Shown here piece after piece: positions 53,039 to 62,900 of a stretch of 64,000 nt of DNA. Origin of the DNA: UTCHB3 sp008363265 (lineage in GTDB: Bacteria; Bacteroidota; Ignavibacteria; Ignavibacteriales; Ignavibacteriaceae); NCBI GenBank assembly GCA_045863055.1, contig BTUW01000014.1:36110-100109 (forward strand), given 5' to 3'. The notes under the pieces were generated by a model. The model was not told the DNA's origin. It did not search any database and saw only the letters and a program-made list of their open reading frames with translations. Every line of letters begins with the position of its first letter. Positions within the stretch are counted from its first letter, which is position 1. A program made the translations under genes and the position numbers.

Positions 53039-53977
53039 CTAAACGGGGGTGACCGGCGGGTTTCCGCTCAAAACAGCGATAACGTTCGCGGCAGCGAGGT
53101 GGGCCATGGCAGCCCTTGTTTCAAATGTCGCGCTTCCCAGGTGGGGGAGGAGTACCGCATTATCCAGAGTCGTGAGCTCCGGATCAAAGTCAGGTTCATT
53201 GTTGTAGACGTCGAAACCGGCGGCATGAATTCTTTTCGCGCGAAGCATTTCTATAAGGTGCTTCTCGTCGATAACCTCACCCCTGGCGGTATTTATCAGA
53301 ATTGCAGTGGGCTTCATCAGATCGAGCATCGAAGCGTTGATCAGATCGCGTGTCCCTTCGTTGAGCGGGATGTGCAGTGAAACAACATCCGCCGTGGCCA
53401 TAAGATCAGGGAGGTTTGTGAACCTGCCGGGCATATCATCCCTGACGGTTCTTGAGTGGTAGATCAAGTTCATTCTGAAAGCCAGGGCGATCTCTGCCAC
53501 TCTTTTCGCGATCCTTCCGGCGCCTACGATCCCGAGGGTCTTCCCCTCGAGGCCGTGGCCGAGGAGGAGTTCAGGCTGCCATCCGGGGAAGGCTTTATCC
53601 CTCATCATTTTCTCACCGGGCACCAGATTTCTGGCGGCGGCAAGGATGAGTGTGAAAGTGATCTCCGCGGTGGCTGAAGTAAGAATGCCCGGAGTGTTGG
53701 TTACAACAATTCCACACTCCCTCGCGGCTGCCAAATCGATGTTGTTGTAACCCACCGCGTAGTTCGCGATGATCCTGAGGTTGGTCAGTGAGCGTATCAG
53801 ATCACCGTCGATACGGTCGGAGAGGAGTGGGATAAGCCCCGCGCAATCCCGCGCGTTCTGCACTATTTCATCGCGTGACAGGGGGCGCCCGGTGTTGTTT
53901 TCAGTGTACTCTATTCCATACCGGGCGAATTTTTGTTTCAGATCACCGGGCAGGTGGAATGTGGCAAAAACTTTCAT
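53039..53977 (-). CDS. D-2-hydroxyacid dehydrogenase (glyoxylate/hydroxypyruvate reductase-like)
   Basis: A 312-aa NAD(P)-dependent enzyme. The nucleotide motif GIVGAGRIAKRVAEIA is at ~150-165. The catalytic triad is visible: Arg in INTARGEV, Glu in YNNEPDF and His in LPHLGSAT. It interconverts a 2-hydroxyacid and a 2-ketoacid; substrate specificity is not readable. It lies 11 nt after the anti-sigma-type ATPase gene and reads in the same direction, so it is the third gene of that operon, an odd pairing of metabolism and regulation. Confidence 0.9.
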   Translation of the reverse strand: MKVFATFHLPGDLKQKFARYGIEYTENNTGRPLSRDEIVQNARDCAGLIPLLSDRIDGDLIRSLTNLRIIANYAVGYNNIDLAAARECGIVVTNTPGILTSATAEITFTLILAAARNLVPGEKMMRDKAFPGWQPELLLGHGLEGKTLGIVGAGRIAKRVAEIALAFRMNLIYHSRTVRDDMPGRFTNLPDLMATADVVSLHIPLNEGTRDLINASMLDLMKPTAILINTARGEVIDEKHLIEMLRAKRIHAAGFDVYNNEPDFDPELTTLDNAVLLPHLGSATFETRAAMAHLAAANVIAVLSGNPPVTPV

Positions 53978-53988
53978 ACTCTACAGGA

Positions 53989-54567
53989 TCAGGATTTCGG
54001 AAAGGGGAGGGTTAGAGTGAAGATATTAGTGCCGCCGGTATCTTTCCGGTAGCATACTCCGGAACCGAGCCGGGTTATTATGAAGAGCCCGAAGTGCTCT
54101 GGGATCATGTTCTTCTGATCGGCTCCGGTGGATTTTCTTTCACGGTTGAAGAGGGAGAGCTCAAAGGGACCATCGACCCGGCAAACAACCTCAAAATCGG
54201 CATCGAGGTGAAGGATGAACGTCTCACCGGTCAGCCCTTCATAAGGAGGTTCAAAGATCATCACCCCGGGAGTGGAGTCGGAGTTCACCGGTTTGATCCT
54301 GAATCCGGGCCCTTCGGTGATCATTTCGATCAGCATCCCATCCTGCACGACGGTGAAAGTGAAACCGACCTCATTGCTTCCGGAGTGGTTCACCGCATTG
54401 GTGAAGAGCTCGTGAAGCAGAAGCCTGCACTCGCCCGTGAATTTGGGGGGGAAGAGAGGGAACCGCGAAGGGATCAGCGACTCGATAACCTTCATCGCGG
54501 CATCGGTGAAATGCATTTGCTTACCGGCTTCTGCCGGGAATTTCAGGGAGCTTTTTCCCGCGGTCAT
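53989..54567 (-). CDS. RsbW-like anti-sigma/serine-kinase ATPase (HATPase_c_2)
   Basis: A 192-aa GHKL ATPase of the RsbW/SpoIIAB type. The N box LLLHELFTNAVNHSGSNEVG is at ~50-69. A later glycine/Asp-rich segment (EMITEGPGFRI) stands for the G1 box, and the C-terminal GTNIFTLTLPF strand closes the fold. Such proteins bind a sigma factor or phosphorylate a STAS antagonist. The STAS gene directly upstream overlaps by 4 nt, giving a complete partner-switch pair. No sigma factor gene is adjacent. Confidence 0.82.
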   Translation of the reverse strand: MTAGKSSLKFPAEAGKQMHFTDAAMKVIESLIPSRFPLFPPKFTGECRLLLHELFTNAVNHSGSNEVGFTFTVVQDGMLIEMITEGPGFRIKPVNSDSTPGVMIFEPPYEGLTGETFILHLDADFEVVCRVDGPFELSLFNRERKSTGADQKNMIPEHFGLFIITRLGSGVCYRKDTGGTNIFTLTLPFPKS

Positions 54568-54908
54568 TCTTCCAGTTTGCTTTTAAGCTGTGTAAAGTTC
54601 TTGTATATCTCGAAAAGGGTGTAGAGTTTCGTCGACTCAAAGGTTGACTCAACCCTCTCCTGAGTTCCGAAGAGTTTTATTTTCACGTTTTTGGGCATTG
54701 CCTCTTTATACGCCGCCACGAGCGAGCCGATGAATGAAGAGTCGATATAATCAACCTTCGAGAAATCGATCGCGATGGTCTCGTTGGGGTGGAGGTTTAT
54801 TTCGTCGATCAAAAGCGTTCTGAATTCCGGAGCAATGGTCGAAGTTGCCCGGGGATTGTGGATGCGGAATACTTTTATCCCGCTGTGTTTCATCATGTCG
54901 AAATTCAT
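54564..54908 (-). CDS. STAS-domain anti-sigma-factor antagonist
   Basis: A 114-aa SpoIIAA/RsbV-like protein. The phosphorylatable serine is Ser57 or Ser58 in VDYIDSSFIGSLVAAYKEA, the usual DSS/T-x-x-L turn, with flanking strands ETIAIDFSKV and VKIKLFGT. In the unphosphorylated form it binds the RsbW-like ATPase encoded next, releasing a sigma factor or other target. It overlaps that gene by 4 nt. It is divergent from pdxB, with 142 nt between. Confidence 0.88.
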   Translation of the reverse strand: MNFDMMKHSGIKVFRIHNPRATSTIAPEFRTLLIDEINLHPNETIAIDFSKVDYIDSSFIGSLVAAYKEAMPKNVKIKLFGTQERVESTFESTKLYTLFEIYKNFTQLKSKLEE

Positions 54909-55050
54909 TTTGCTACTCTGTTGAAGAATTTAAAACCATTATTGAAAATTAACCTGAAATGTGATGAAAACAAACAGATTGGAGGAATTATTTTTCAGGG
55001 GATGCACTTTTAGTTAAATTTCGCCTCCAAATTACAACCAGTCGATATAA

Positions 55051-56181
55051 ATGAAGATAATATTAGACGAAAACATAGAAAATGCCCGGGAGGCGTTCGG
55101 CACGCTCGGTGAAACTTTTCTTTATCACGGAAGGCAGATCACGCGGGAAGTGCTGCTCGATGCCGACGCGCTCGTGGTTAGATCTATCACGCACGTGAAC
55201 AGGGAACTGCTCGAGGGTACCCGGGTGAAGTTCGTGGGTACTGCAACCATCGGTACTGACCATATCGACCAGGCCTGGCTCGAAGAGATTGGTACCGGCT
55301 TCACATCGGCGAAGGGGTGCAACTCCGACGCGGTCGCCGAATACGTCTTCACCACTATGTTTCGCGCCGCCGTGGTGAAAGGGATAAGCCTCGCGGGGAA
55401 GACGATCGGGATCGTGGGTTGCGGCAACATAGGCAGCCGTGTGGAGAGGATCGGCAAGGCATTCGGATTTGAAGTGGTCCTCAGCGATCCCCCCCGCGAA
55501 AGAGCGGAGGGTTCAGCGGGTTTCAGCCCGTTGGATGAGGTGCTGGGGTGCGATGTGGTTACCTTCCACACACCGCTTAACAGGGGCGGGGCTGACAACA
55601 CATTCCACCTTCTGAACGCCGAAAAGATGAAATTGCTTAAGCCGGGCGCGATCGTTATAAACGCCTCCCGGGGCGAAGTTATCGATAACAAGGCTTTCAT
55701 CCGCGCTATCGATGAGAAGGGGATAACCGCGATAATGGATGTGTGGGAGGGAGAACCACGGTTCATGCCGGAGATGCTTGAGCGATCGTTTATCGCGTCA
55801 CCCCACGTGGCGGGGTACTCGCTCGAGGGGAAGATAAACGGTACCACCATGGTTTATGATGCCCTCTGCGACTTCCTTGGGATGGAAAAGAAGTGGCGGC
55901 CGCACTTCCCGCCTGTTGAGGAGGGCACGGTCACTTTCCGTGATGAGGGGGGATTTGAGAAAACCCTGGAAAGGATCTTTACATCTGTTTATGAACCCGG
56001 GAATGATACTGAACTGATGCGGGAGGCATCGGACCTGAACGATCCGGAGAGGGGCGCAAGATTTGATGAGCTGAGGAAGTATTACCCGTTGAGACGTGAG
56101 TTCAACAATTACACGATCAAAGGGGATATCAGCGCACCTTTGATAAAGGCGGGTCTGGAAGCGCTAAGGTTCCGGTTTTAA
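55051..56181 (+). CDS. pdxB: 4-phosphoerythronate dehydrogenase
   Basis: A 376-aa enzyme of pyridoxal 5'-phosphate synthesis (DXP-dependent pathway) that oxidises 4-phospho-D-erythronate. It opens MKIILDENIENAREAFGTLG and has VRSITHVNRELL and FVGTATIGTDHID, both PdxB-typical. The NAD motif GIVGCGNIGSRVERIG is followed by the catalytic Arg (NASRGEVID), Glu (WEGEPRF) and His (ASPHVAGYS). The extra C-terminal ~90 residues are the PdxB dimerisation domain, which separates it from other hydroxyacid dehydrogenases. It is convergent with the YwqK/TonB-like gene, leaving 4 nt between stops. Confidence 0.93.
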   Translation: MKIILDENIENAREAFGTLGETFLYHGRQITREVLLDADALVVRSITHVNRELLEGTRVKFVGTATIGTDHIDQAWLEEIGTGFTSAKGCNSDAVAEYVFTTMFRAAVVKGISLAGKTIGIVGCGNIGSRVERIGKAFGFEVVLSDPPRERAEGSAGFSPLDEVLGCDVVTFHTPLNRGGADNTFHLLNAEKMKLLKPGAIVINASRGEVIDNKAFIRAIDEKGITAIMDVWEGEPRFMPEMLERSFIASPHVAGYSLEGKINGTTMVYDALCDFLGMEKKWRPHFPPVEEGTVTFRDEGGFEKTLERIFTSVYEPGNDTELMREASDLNDPERGARFDELRKYYPLRREFNNYTIKGDISAPLIKAGLEALRFRF

Positions 56182-56185
56182 ACTG

Positions 56186-56986
56186 TCAGTTGGATGTTTT
56201 GGGGAGTTTGAAGTGTACGGGGACATCGACCCATGCTTTTACGGTTCTCCCTTTTATCTTCGCGGGGATGAAGTCGGTGTACTGCACTGTGATCGCGGCC
56301 GACTCGTCGCAGCCCATGCCGAGCTTCTGCACCACTTCGAGTGAGTCAACTCTTCCATCTGTGTTTATCAGTGCCCTTACAATAACGGTGCCTTCCAGTT
56401 CGTCTTCGATCGCGCGGCTTGGGTAGAAGAGGCGTGAGTAGAATTCCTCCTCGCCGCGCAGGAAGGTGGCGGGTTCGTCGTGGAAACTGTAAACGGCCGG
56501 GTCACCCGGGGGGATCACGGGTCGGTATTTCGCCAGAAGTGCCACTTCCTGATCCGTGAGTTTCACTGAAGCGAGGTCGAATTTTTGTTCACCGGCTGAG
56601 TCGGGCGTCAGATCCGGGATCTTTGGGGGCTCGATCTTCATGATCAGGCCATTATAGAAATTGAGTGTGGTCAGGGGCGCGCCAAGGGTGTCATAGCTTT
56701 CATAGCTGCCGTTTCTTCTTCCTTCCACTATCTGATACGACTCAGCCACCATGCCGTTAGGGTGATAGGTTTTCACCACTCCCTCGACCCTTCCGGAGAG
56801 ATAGGGTATTTCTTTCAGGAGGAGTCCTTCGGGGCTGTAGATCCTGGCGATCCCGTCCCTCACCTTGTTTTTCAGGATGTATATCTCCGATACATTTCCG
56901 TTGGGGTGGAAGTTCTTCAGTGTGTCCTGCGCGTTCAGTGTGAAAGAGGCGCAGAAAAGGAGGATGAGGATGTGCAGGGGCCTAAT
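56186..56986 (-). CDS. Secreted YwqK/MORN-like and TonB C-terminal domain protein, ATT start
   Basis: A 266-aa protein if it starts at ATT (56986). The usual start codons would place it at GTG 56863 and cut off a perfect signal peptide (MRPLHILILLFCASFTLNAQ). The in-frame sequence from 56986 is open and clearly coding, with the first repeat LKNFHPNGNVSEIYILKNKV continuing into RIYSPEGLLLKEI and TYHPNGMVAESY (YwqK-type repeats, ~25-115). The C-terminal ~90 residues (DELEGTVIVRALINTDGRVD… KAWVDVPVHFKLP) are a TonB C-terminal domain. The ATT overlaps the stop of the trhO gene as ATTAG, so translational coupling may permit the rare start. Confidence 0.75.
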   Translation of the reverse strand: MRPLHILILLFCASFTLNAQDTLKNFHPNGNVSEIYILKNKVRDGIARIYSPEGLLLKEIPYLSGRVEGVVKTYHPNGMVAESYQIVEGRRNGSYESYDTLGAPLTTLNFYNGLIMKIEPPKIPDLTPDSAGEQKFDLASVKLTDQEVALLAKYRPVIPPGDPAVYSFHDEPATFLRGEEEFYSRLFYPSRAIEDELEGTVIVRALINTDGRVDSLEVVQKLGMGCDESAAITVQYTDFIPAKIKGRTVKAWVDVPVHFKLPKTSN

Positions 56987-57875
56987 CGTAGTAGCGGTCC
57001 CTTCTGTCGGTCGAAGCCTTGCATTCCGCGCTGCATGAGTAGTCCCACGTCTTGCGGCAATCTTCGCAGCAGACGAATATCCTGTCGCACGAAAGGTTGT
57101 GGCAGTTGATGTACTTCGAGGTAGGTTTACCGCAGTGTTCGCAGTGGGCGATGTGCTTCAGCTCTTCTTTGGTGTTCACTTCCACCACTTTCCGGTCGTC
57201 GAAAACGAACATGCCGCCTTCCCAGTAGGTGTCAGGGAATTTGTGAAGGTAGGTTACGATCCCGCCGTCGAGCTGGTAAACATCCCTGAAGCCTTTCTCC
57301 ACCATCACTGCCGAGGCTTTCTCGCAGCGGATGCCCCCCGTGCAGTAGGTGACCACCGTTTTATCTTTCAGATCAGCAATTTCATCCACATACCCGGGCC
57401 AGTCGCGGAAATTCTCGAGGTGTGGTGTGATCGCGTTCTTGAATCTGCCGATCCTGCTTTCGTACCAGTTGCGGGTATCGATTATCACGAACTCTTTCCC
57501 TTCCTCATACATTTTCAGGAGCCCTTCCGGGGTGAGTCTTTTGCCGCCGAGGCTGAGGTCGATCTCCCGGGCACCCGAGTTAACGAGTTCTTTCCTAACC
57601 CGCACAAACATTTTTGTATGGCAGGCCTCTGAGATGGGGTCTTCCTTGAAGATCACCTCACCAATGAAGGGGAACGACTGCAGATATTTTTTGAACAGTT
57701 CGACTTTCTGCCGGTCGCCTGAAACGGAGCCGTTGATCCCCTCGTTGGCGAGGTAGATCTTTCCGCGAATCTCTTCCTGCAGGCAGAAGTTCAGCAGCAC
57801 AGGCTGGAACTCCTCCGGGTCTTCGATTCGCGTGTATTTGTAGAACGTGATAATTACGCAGTTCTTGCCGTTCAG
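56982..57875 (-). CDS. trhO: tRNA uridine(34) hydroxylase TrhO (rhodanese family)
   Basis: About 297 aa if read from CTG 57875; the canonical start codons would begin at GTG 57800 and lose the conserved N-terminal strand (VIITFYKYTRIEDPEEF). AAAGGA lies 10 nt before that CTG. The GKIYLANEGINGSVSG motif, the rhodanese active-site Cys168 (TYCTGGIRC), and the C-terminal zinc-like cysteine cluster (HCEHCGKP, INCHNLSC, CCEDC, YSCSAEC) identify TrhO/UPF0176. It hydroxylates U34 of tRNAs to ho5U using molecular oxygen. The start codon is uncertain. Confidence 0.88.
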   Translation of the reverse strand: MNGKNCVIITFYKYTRIEDPEEFQPVLLNFCLQEEIRGKIYLANEGINGSVSGDRQKVELFKKYLQSFPFIGEVIFKEDPISEACHTKMFVRVRKELVNSGAREIDLSLGGKRLTPEGLLKMYEEGKEFVIIDTRNWYESRIGRFKNAITPHLENFRDWPGYVDEIADLKDKTVVTYCTGGIRCEKASAVMVEKGFRDVYQLDGGIVTYLHKFPDTYWEGGMFVFDDRKVVEVNTKEELKHIAHCEHCGKPTSKYINCHNLSCDRIFVCCEDCRKTWDYSCSAECKASTDRRDRYYD

Positions 57876-57895
57876 GGTGGGGGATTCCTTTATTT

Positions 57896-57941
57896 AAAAC
57901 AGAAAAGCAGTACAGAATAAGCCGAAACCATTATGTACTGC
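57896..57941 (-). terminator. Terminator downstream of the bTHX gene
   Basis: On the minus strand GCAGTACA (57941-57934) pairs with TGTACTGC (57914-57907), followed by TTTTCTGTTTT. The loop is long (19 nt). Confidence 0.6.
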
Positions 57942-57960
57942 AAAAAGATCGAAAAAGCAG

Positions 57961-58098
57961 TTATTTCGCCGAAGCTTCGCCTGTTGCTGCCGGAGCATCT
58001 TTTTTAGCTCTGTTCACTTGTTTCTCTGTGGGTCTGAACTTGCCGTTCGAACCTTTGAAGATCTTGCCTCTTTTAGTTTTTGGGTCGCCTTTGCCCAT
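57961..58098 (-). CDS. Small ribosomal subunit protein bTHX
   Basis: A 45-aa very basic protein, MGKGDPKTKRGKIFKGSNGK followed by FRPTEKQVNRAKKDAP. The first 22 residues match bTHX (Thx/S31e-like), which in Thermus and Bacteroidota fills a cavity in the 30S head; the GKGD-x-KTKRGK-x-F-x-GS-x-G pattern is diagnostic. The usual bacterial protein ends soon after RPxKK; here about 20 more residues, ending APAATGEASAK, form an extension. A strong AAAGGTGA ribosome binding site is present, followed by its own terminator-like hairpin. Confidence 0.88.
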   Translation of the reverse strand: MGKGDPKTKRGKIFKGSNGKFRPTEKQVNRAKKDAPAATGEASAK

Positions 58099-58240
58099 CG
58101 TTCACCTTTTTAATTAATAAACAGTCTGCAAAAATACGGTTAATATCATTAATAATCAAGAGTTCTCTTTTCCCCCGGTTTTCAGGGCACCAATTGATAA
58201 ACATTCACTATTTTGCCATCCGTCTCCGGCTCCACAGGTT

Positions 58241-59944
58241 TTATTTCATAAATGCCAGTTTGGTTGTGGATGTTTTCACCCCGTTATCCTCCGTTTTTAG
58301 CTTGAGGCGGAGCAAATATATTCCGCTCGGAACATTCAACCCGGAGAAGTTGAGTGTGGTTTCATGCTTGCCACTTTCGCGGTGGTACAGATACTTCGTA
58401 ACGATCTCCTCACCCAGAGCAGAGAAAACAGCGAGGGTGACCTCACCCGGTTCTGAGAGACGAAATTCAATTTTCACTTCCGGATTGAAAGGATTGGGAT
58501 ATGTTCTTACATCGATTTCATAGCCCGCCGGAAGTGGTTCATCTTCGATCCCACTCGGGTTTATAGCCGTGGTATCCCCTGACCAGACCATATAATAAAT
58601 TGGTTGACCCCACTCCAATCGCTGACATGCATTTCCTCCACCGTTACCGTGAAATTCACCGGCTGAAAAATCATCTACTCCATCACCGTTTATATCACCA
58701 ACTTGCCCCATGTGACGGTGATATGAGTCTGTATATCGTCTTCCAATAACAGGTGCTGGACCCCCAAGCAAAACAATTGAACCGCCGGTTAAGGTATAGG
58801 ATACAAATCCAAGATCATTGTAACCATCATTATTAACATCTCCGAGCAGTTTAGGCGTTTTTACTGCCGTGCCTGTTAACCAAAAAGATACATCCCTTGT
58901 AAGGACATGACCCGAACCTCTTTTCCCAAAACTTATCTGTACATAAGAGTCGGGAAATTCTTTTGTCCACATCAACTCAGCCATTCCGTCCCCGTTTATG
59001 TCGGGTATTATTCGCATATTGGATGCGTACATCGTGTCTTCCGAAAAGAAAACATAATTATCCATCGAATACTGAGGATTTCCGAAGATAAGTTTGGCAC
59101 CCAAAGTTTTTGTATAGCTGATGTTGTTATTTGAGTTCAGAGTATCAGTATTCACTAATATATCCGTAAATCCATCTCCGTTTACATCTCCCGATGTGAA
59201 AGGATATGTAAAAAAACCTTCTCTTCTTGTTAGTGTATCTGGCAGACCCAGATAATATTGAGAAGTAGAAAACGGATTTGTGAGTGGTAAGAACAGAACG
59301 AATCCATACTTCCCACCACCATCGAACGGGCTATAAACACTTGTTAAAATGAGTTCATTGATCCCATCTCCATTGAAATCACCTAAATTCGACATCGCGC
59401 CAATAAAATACTTATCCTTATTATTAGTAGCATATATTCCTGGGGCAGGCAGACTCAGATCCGGTACTGTATCAAAATCCGGTCCACCATAAAAAATATC
59501 TATGGTATCCTTTACGAGACTCAATAATCTAAATTTCAAGATATCAAGGTATCCGTCATTGTTAAAGTCATAGATCATTGGGTCTGTCTCAGGTGCTGAA
59601 TGACCTTCCGAGATTAATCCATACCCAACAAACCAGTGATACTTTGGCATTGGAGGAGGGGGATTCCCCCCCTCAAAAATCATGTACCTGTAACCATCTA
59701 TCATATACCCGTGCGGTGATAAGTATTCCCGGCAGGAGATCAGCAGGAACTCATCCATGCCATCACCATTCCAGTCTCCAAGTGTTGCGATCTTTGTACC
59801 TATATCCACTCCTCCGCCCTGATTGTAGGCAATAGAGTCAATTGCATTACATTTGAACCTGAATAGAAGATTGTCAAAAGCTTCCGGCTGTGCAAATGCA
59901 TTTGTTGTCAATACAATTATTGTCATTAAAAGAATCTTTTTCAT
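58241..59944 (-). CDS. T9SS-exported FG-GAP/VCBS repeat protein
   Basis: A 567-aa protein (start at 59944, 8 nt after AGGAG). It has a signal peptide ending NAFAQ. At least eight FG-GAP/VCBS beta-propeller repeats carry Asp-rich calcium-loop patterns such as LGDWNGDGMDEFLL, YDFNNDGYLDILKF, LGDFNGDGINELIL, SGDVNGDGFTDILV and LGDVNNDGYNDLGF. The last ~85 residues are a type A T9SS sorting domain (TYPNPFNPEVKIEF… VFSALGEEIV… GIYLLRLKL). It is probably a surface or secreted propeller protein. It lies 11 nt downstream of the 1320-residue T9SS protein in the same direction. Confidence 0.9.
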   Translation of the reverse strand: MKKILLMTIIVLTTNAFAQPEAFDNLLFRFKCNAIDSIAYNQGGGVDIGTKIATLGDWNGDGMDEFLLISCREYLSPHGYMIDGYRYMIFEGGNPPPPMPKYHWFVGYGLISEGHSAPETDPMIYDFNNDGYLDILKFRLLSLVKDTIDIFYGGPDFDTVPDLSLPAPGIYATNNKDKYFIGAMSNLGDFNGDGINELILTSVYSPFDGGGKYGFVLFLPLTNPFSTSQYYLGLPDTLTRREGFFTYPFTSGDVNGDGFTDILVNTDTLNSNNNISYTKTLGAKLIFGNPQYSMDNYVFFSEDTMYASNMRIIPDINGDGMAELMWTKEFPDSYVQISFGKRGSGHVLTRDVSFWLTGTAVKTPKLLGDVNNDGYNDLGFVSYTLTGGSIVLLGGPAPVIGRRYTDSYHRHMGQVGDINGDGVDDFSAGEFHGNGGGNACQRLEWGQPIYYMVWSGDTTAINPSGIEDEPLPAGYEIDVRTYPNPFNPEVKIEFRLSEPGEVTLAVFSALGEEIVTKYLYHRESGKHETTLNFSGLNVPSGIYLLRLKLKTEDNGVKTSTTKLAFMK

Positions 59945-59955
59945 CGTCATAACTC

Positions 59956-62900
59956 CTATTTCACTAACATCAGTTTTGAGGTAAATGTATAGAAACCATT
60001 TGTACCTTTAGCTGTAATTCTCACAAAATACACACCGCTGGCATGTGCTGATGCATTCCATTTGTAGTTGTAAATACCTGCTTGTTTACCGGTATCTCTT
60101 CCGTTCAACACTCTGGTACCGTTTATGTCGAATATCTCAACATCAACATCACACTCCCCACCAAGTGAATATCTAATGGTAGTCTCGGGGTTGAAAGGAT
60201 TGGGATAACCACCAATTATTTTGTACTCAAACGGTAGCGTCTCAGTTGTTGTTGCTGTAGATGGTTTCATCATATTCGTGCCTGAAGTTATCAGGTAATT
60301 TACTTCTTTTGTATATGAACTCAAAGGATATAAACTGTTCATATCAGCTTTAAGAGTTTCTATCTCTTCGATTCGATTTCCTTCTCCAATCAGGTGAACT
60401 ATTTTCAGATAAGATGCCCTCGCCGCATGGTCGGTTCCCTGATAAACTGTTATCAGATTTGTCAGATGAGTCTCTTTCCTGTCGATCTGATATTCTGAAA
60501 GCAAAAACAGGGCCTTTGCCGTAAGATCATTTTTATCCGGGCGGTTACCCACTGTCTGAAGAACCGGGAAGTAACTTTCAATATCTTCAGGGTTATAGGT
60601 TTTTCCATATATTTCCAACGCTTCACATGACATTTGCATGTTTTCAGGGTTGTTGATCAATGGAAGTAATATTGCCCTCGCAGCGGTCATGTTTCCGAGC
60701 CTTATCTGTTTTCTTGCCGCTCTTAACAAATTGAATTGTCCTCCGGAAGTGAAGTTACCCTGACCCGGAGGCATCCATTCGGCATCGATCTTCATTGTTG
60801 CTTTACTTGTTAATCCGGATTGAAATGAGCCTGTTGGCGGATCATCCAGATAATAGTCTGTATAGACAATACTGCTGCTGTCTGAATATATGTTAAACAA
60901 TCCCGGGTCTTTTGTCCCCCAGTAATTCCGTTCTACATAGACAATACTGTTGGTATCTGCCTCTACATTGAATATTGAATTGTTTTTGATCGTATTTCCG
61001 CCGCCTAAATAGAAAATACCACCTTGTTCATCTTCCACATAACCAAGCATCGGTGATGAATAATAGCTTATTATCCCGACATCATTGCTGTCGATCATGT
61101 TATAGCCATTTATCTCATCTGTAGTGTCGTAAGGATTTGAATTTGTTGTACAATACAAACCGTAATCATTTTTCCTGATAGTGGTGGCGTATATCTTTGG
61201 GGATGAATTCGATAGCGTAATTCCTCTTCCCTGATTGTCCAAGGTTGAATTGTCATGGATGTTACAGTTAATGATCTTTGCTTTTTCGGTACCGTAGCTG
61301 TGGGTCCAGTGCATCACAATTCCCCACTGATTGTCGAATATTTCACAATTCTGAATGTCATCATTATCGGTGGAATAAGAGTAGTAACCAATCGCTGCAT
61401 TTTTGATCTTTGTATGGTTTAAGACAACATTGCCATAGTTATTAACAATCCCATTGGTGGTAGCTGCCCAATAAGGAGTTACAAAGTCAAATACGACCGG
61501 TTTCTGAGCCGTTCCATTTACTGTCAAGTTTCCGTTTGAGAGTAATAACCGTGAATGATTCTCAAATGTCAAGATAGCACCCTCAGCAATTGTAAGAGTT
61601 GCATTATTCGAAACAGTAAGATCACTGTAAAGGGTCAGACTGTGGCTCAAAGAAGTGTTCTGCGTAATATTGGTTATCAACGGTTCAATCTTGAAGAGTT
61701 TCCCGGAAGCTCTTCTCATTGCAACTCTAAAAGAATAAGTATTACCACTGAAATGAATACTACTCGTTTCTCCGGTTGAGATATCTGTTAAGACGAAGTC
61801 ATCAAATCCTGCAACCGGTCTAATGATTTCAATCCTGACAGACCTGTCATCAAGTTCACCTGTATTACATCTTCGATTAACCACTGTAAAATACTTTCGA
61901 TAACCACTCTCAATCTCCTCGAAAATCCCCACTTCTACATGTGTACTATCCTCAATATCCGGCGTTTGGTTATATACCTCAGGAGTCGCAAACAGAGGTA
62001 TTCTGTTAGTAATTATTCCGGAAATAAACGACTTAGGGAATGTGTGAAAACTCTCCCCGTTACGATGGTAGGAACCCCCATCTACCCAACTCAGATTCAA
62101 AAGTGTGTTTTCAATCTTCTCAAGTGAATCAATAAATTCCTGAACTGCATAATATCTTGAATTGGGAACCATCTGCTGAACGGGATCTTGCACCAAACCC
62201 GAGATTTTACTCAAATCGCGGCTTATGGTATATTCATTACTCTGTTGGTCGAGCAGACCGTAGTAATTCCATTGATCAGTACCCGCTTCCCAAGTGTTGG
62301 TGGGAATTATATAAAACATCAACCCCTTGGCACCATAATTAAGTGCAAGCCACCCTTGTGCAAAGATTTCATCCCGTGTTGGAGCTCTTTTTCCTGAACC
62401 GGGTGCATCTATAAGCTCGCCCAACAGATTTGTTTTATGCTCTGCCTGTACCTGCATGGTGTGGAACAGCGCTCTGTCATTATCACGGTTTGAGTTTGTG
62501 GGATCATTCTTTCTCATCTGCGCCGAATATATTGCCGGAAGTAGACCGGCTTCGAGATACAGCCCCGACTCACCACCTACAATGATCTGTGGTTTATTAA
62601 CCAACGTGTCCAAATTTTTCTGTACATTTTCATTCTTAAAACTGCTTTGATAATTACTGTTTCCTGGCCAAGAGAACGGATAAAAATCGTAAATCATGTA
62701 TGGATTAAAACTGGATTCATTTTCGTAATCTATTGTCTTGAATTCCTGTAAATAATCGGTGTAGTATCCTGCCCATGCTCCCGTCGCACCATTGTAGTGA
62801 AATGAGCCATCTCCATCATGCAAAAAGGCTAATTTATTCAGGTGATTAAATGCCAAAGCACGGAGAAAGGGTGGTTCATCGATGTACTCTGCCTCAATTT

